From: Citromicrobium bathyomarinum
GTDB lineage: Bacteria; Pseudomonadota; Alphaproteobacteria; Sphingomonadales; Sphingomonadaceae
Direction of reading: 5' to 3'
Assembly (NCBI GenBank): GCA_001306305.2
Contig: CP155577.1
Location: forward strand, 1,843,501-1,907,500
DNA: 64,000 nt
The translations under genes and the position numbers were made by a program. Below are positions 61,892-64,000 of this stretch, in pieces; positions within the stretch are counted from its first letter, which is position 1; the number at the start of each line of letters is the position of its first letter. The notes beneath the pieces were generated by a model. That model searched no databases and was not told the DNA's origin. It worked only from the letters and a program-made list of their open reading frames with translations.

Positions 61892-62536
61892 ATGCCGCGC
61901 CGTGCCCTCGTCCAGTATCGCCCTTGGCTTGTCCTGAGCCTGATTGCGGCAATCGCCTTGCCGCTGCTCGAGCAGACTGCGCTGGGCGGGGTCTGGCTGA
62001 TGGCGATCAAGACCAGCGCGGTGGGCTTCCTCGCACTTTATGCTGCGCAGCGGACAAAGGGCCTGAGGGCCGGGCTGTTCGTTCTCGCGCTCGCTTTGAG
62101 CGCTCTGGGCGACCTCGCGATCGAGCTGTCGTTCATTGCGGGGGGCGTGGCGTTCTTTGCTAGCCACGTCGTCGCGATTTTGTTCTACCGCCGCTACCTG
62201 CGGCCGGAGCCGAGTGTGGCACGTACCTGGGTGACGACGCTGCTGTTTCTTGGCGTTCCGCTGGTTGCCTGGTGGCTGAGTGGCGACATCCTGATCGGGC
62301 TCTACGGCCTCGCGCTGGGCGGGATGGCGATGGCCGCGTGCCTAAGCCTGTTCCCGCAATCGCGGGTGGGGCTGGGCGCGCTGCTGTTCGTCGTGTCCGA
62401 CTGGCTGATCTTCAGCCGCCTTGGCCCGTACGACCTCGCGCCGCTGCCCGACCTGCTGGTCTGGCCGACATACTACGTCGGACAATTCCTGATCGCGACC
62501 GGAGTGGTGCAGACGCTGCGCCGGTTCCGGCGGTAA
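61892..62536 (+). CDS. YhhN/TMEM86 family lysoplasmalogenase-like membrane protein
   Basis: 214 residues with about eight hydrophobic segments and the conserved YhhN signature residues: KTSAVGFLALYA, ALSALGDLAIELS and LLFVVSDWLIFSRL. Two Asp (LGDLA, SDWLI) are thought to be the catalytic pair. Members cleave lysoplasmalogens. A bidirectional terminator lies between it and gyrA. Confidence 0.85.
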   Translation: MPRRALVQYRPWLVLSLIAAIALPLLEQTALGGVWLMAIKTSAVGFLALYAAQRTKGLRAGLFVLALALSALGDLAIELSFIAGGVAFFASHVVAILFYRRYLRPEPSVARTWVTTLLFLGVPLVAWWLSGDILIGLYGLALGGMAMAACLSLFPQSRVGLGALLFVVSDWLIFSRLGPYDLAPLPDLLVWPTYYVGQFLIATGVVQTLRRFRR

Positions 62537-62556
62537 ACCAGTCGCCCTTCCAGCGA

Positions 62557-62594
62557 CCGCTCGCCCCGATGTGTTCGAGGGCGAGCGGGCTTTG
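62557..62594. terminator. Bidirectional terminator between yhhN-like gene and gyrA
   Basis: CCGCTCGCCC (62557-62566) pairs exactly with GGGCGAGCGG (62579-62588), followed by GCTTTGTC. It lies between convergent genes ending at 62536 and 62615. Confidence 0.65.
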
Positions 62595-62614
62595 TCTGGG
62601 AGCGGGACTACGCC

Positions 62615-64000
62615 CTAGACATCCGTGGGTGTCGGATCGTCCCGGTCCAGCGTGGTGTGCGGCGAGGTGGTCTGGTCTTCGCGCGCCATGCGTTCGTCCA
62701 TGATCGCCTCTTCGGCCTCGTTTTCCGGATCGGCATCCTCGTCGATCCGCGCCGCGCCGACGATCTGTTCGCCCTTGGCGACGTCGAACACCTTCACGCC
62801 CGAGGAGCCGCGGCCGTAGATCGACCAGCCCTTGTGGTTTACGAACCCGTCGGGAATCAGGTGGCGGAAGTCGATCGGCAGGCGGATCAGCTTGGCCTGG
62901 TCGGTCACCAGCATCAGCTGCATGCCGTGGCGCACGGGGAAGCTGGCGACGACCGGGCCGTTGCGCTTGGAATCGCTAGGCTCGCCGATATTGGTAATGC
63001 CCTGGCCGCCGCGCCCGATGGTACGGTATTCGTAGGCCGAGGATATTTTGCCGTAGCCATTGGCGGTAAGGGTGAGGATGAACTCTTCGTTCTCCTCCAT
63101 CTCCTGCGCCAGCTCGGTATCCAGCGTGTGGTCGGTGTCGTTGTTCTTCCACACCGCGCCGCGAAGGTAGGCCTCGCGCGTTTCCATGTCGTGGCTGAGC
63201 GGGTGGAGCACGGCGAGGCTGACGACCTTGTCGCCTTCCTTCAGCTTCATGCCCCGAACGCCGATGCCGGTGCGGCTCTTGGTTTCGCGCGCGTCCGTGG
63301 CGGCGAAGCGGATCGCCTTGCCCGCGTCGGAGGCGAGGAAAATCTCCTGATCCTCGTTCAGCAGGCGCACGCCGATCAGTCGGTCGCCGCTGTCCTCGAC
63401 GAAGCCCATCGCGTATTTCCCGTTGGACGGGATTCTGGTGAAGGCGTCCATCGAGTTGCGGCGGACCATTCCCTGTTCGGTCGCGAAGACGATGTTGAGC
63501 TTGCTCCACTCGGCCTCGTCCTGCGGCAGGGGCAGCACGTTGGTCACACGCTCGTCCTCGCCCAGCGGCAGCAGGTTGACCATCGGGCGGCCCTTGGTGG
63601 TCGGGCTGCCTTCGGGCAGCTTCCATACCTTCAGGCGATAGACGCGGCCCGTATTGGTGAAGAACAGCACCGGATTATGGGTGCTGGTGACGAACATCTC
63701 GACCACCGCATCCTCGTCCTTGGTGGCCATCGAGCTGCGGCCCTTGCCGCCGCGCGCCTGGGCGCGGAAGGCGTGCAGGGGGGTGCGCTTGATGTAACCG
63801 CCATGGGTGACGGTGACGACCATGTCTTCCTGCTCGATCAGGTCTTCGTCGTCGACGCCATCCCATGCGGGCGCGATTTCGGACATGCGCGGCGTCGCGT
63901 ACTGGTCGCGGATCGCCTGCAATTCCTCGCGCATGACCTGGTACAGCTTGCGCCGGTCGGCGAGGATCGAGAGGTAGTATTCGATCTTGGTCGCGAGTTC
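62615..64000 (-). CDS. gyrA: DNA gyrase subunit A, C-terminal part
   Basis: The frame is open to the right edge; the visible 461 residues are the 3' part. It begins in the coiled-coil end of the breakage-reunion domain (EYYLSILADRRKLYQVMREEL) and continues into the beta-pinwheel. The GyrA box is seen as FRAQARGGKGRSSM, which is diagnostic for gyrase rather than ParC. The tail is acidic (ENEAEEAIMDERMARED). The catalytic Tyr and quinolone region are outside the window. Confidence 0.95.
   Translation of the reverse strand, partial: ELATKIEYYLSILADRRKLYQVMREELQAIRDQYATPRMSEIAPAWDGVDDEDLIEQEDMVVTVTHGGYIKRTPLHAFRAQARGGKGRSSMATKDEDAVVEMFVTSTHNPVLFFTNTGRVYRLKVWKLPEGSPTTKGRPMVNLLPLGEDERVTNVLPLPQDEAEWSKLNIVFATEQGMVRRNSMDAFTRIPSNGKYAMGFVEDSGDRLIGVRLLNEDQEIFLASDAGKAIRFAATDARETKSRTGIGVRGMKLKEGDKVVSLAVLHPLSHDMETREAYLRGAVWKNNDTDHTLDTELAQEMEENEEFILTLTANGYGKISSAYEYRTIGRGGQGITNIGEPSDSKRNGPVVASFPVRHGMQLMLVTDQAKLIRLPIDFRHLIPDGFVNHKGWSIYGRGSSGVKVFDVAKGEQIVGAARIDEDADPENEAEEAIMDERMAREDQTTSPHTTLDRDDPTPTDV

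Overview
The window is GC-rich DNA from an alphaproteobacterium. The gene content points to Sphingomonadales, probably an Erythrobacteraceae-type organism. This rests on family knowledge, not a database search: a lipoyl-domain pyruvate dehydrogenase E1-beta next to a separate E1-alpha, an aroQ-accB-accC operon, TrmFO, a stand-alone VirB locus beside ppk-ppx, a GTA-type holin, and an orphan TonB-dependent receptor.

Positions 1-14900 are mostly housekeeping and accessory chromosome. They hold the start of a chemotaxis receptor, a GDT1/UPF0016 manganese exporter under a yybP-ykoY riboswitch, and a DUF4238 gene cut cleanly by a 955-bp IS5-family element. Then follow ettA, a renalase-like oxidoreductase, an L,D-transpeptidase lipoprotein, a DUF427 gene, an M28 peptidase, a Na+/H+ antiporter, a SnoaL-like gene and a TonB receptor.

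Positions 14922-24637 are a genomic island of about 9.7 kb inserted in the 3' end of tRNA-Ile2(CAT). It separates that tRNA from a tRNA-Pro that would otherwise lie 29 bp away. A 17-bp direct repeat marks the ends, and the tyrosine recombinase sits next to the tRNA. Paired TGTGTCAC sites with 13-bp periodicity lie 62-66 bp inside each core. The cargo comprises two unrelated reverse transcriptases, one overlapped by a small membrane protein gene and one with a D-to-N change in the catalytic motif. It also has a XRE regulator with a possible HEPN-like partner, a serine recombinase, two exported proteins of unknown function, a second XRE regulator, and five copies of a 16-bp palindrome. This is the best candidate in the window for an undescribed, possibly anti-phage, system.

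Positions 24700-36400 return to chromosomal genes: a WalW-like deacetylase, a divergent histidine kinase, an Lrp-GFA pair, a methyltransferase, aroQ-accB-accC, an SDR, the ohr-ohrR peroxide pair with its operator, a GTA-type holin, a MaoC hydratase and a TPR protein. Positions 36541-44477 form one tightly packed minimal type IV secretion operon (virB1-2-3-4-6-9-10-11), lacking virB5, virB7, virB8 and virD4.

Positions 44600-64000 hold ppk-ppx (polyphosphate), a YhhQ queuosine-precursor transporter, tRNA-Arg(TCT), DUF1499, MscS, hpd with a VOC partner, ftsB, pdhA-pdhB, a three-gene Tad-type group (vWA TadG plus two TadE-like), a squalene/phytoene-synthase-like gene, an EF-hand protein, trmFO, a YhhN lysoplasmalogenase-like protein, and the 3' part of gyrA running off the right edge. 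No stretch longer than 300 bases lacks a feature.
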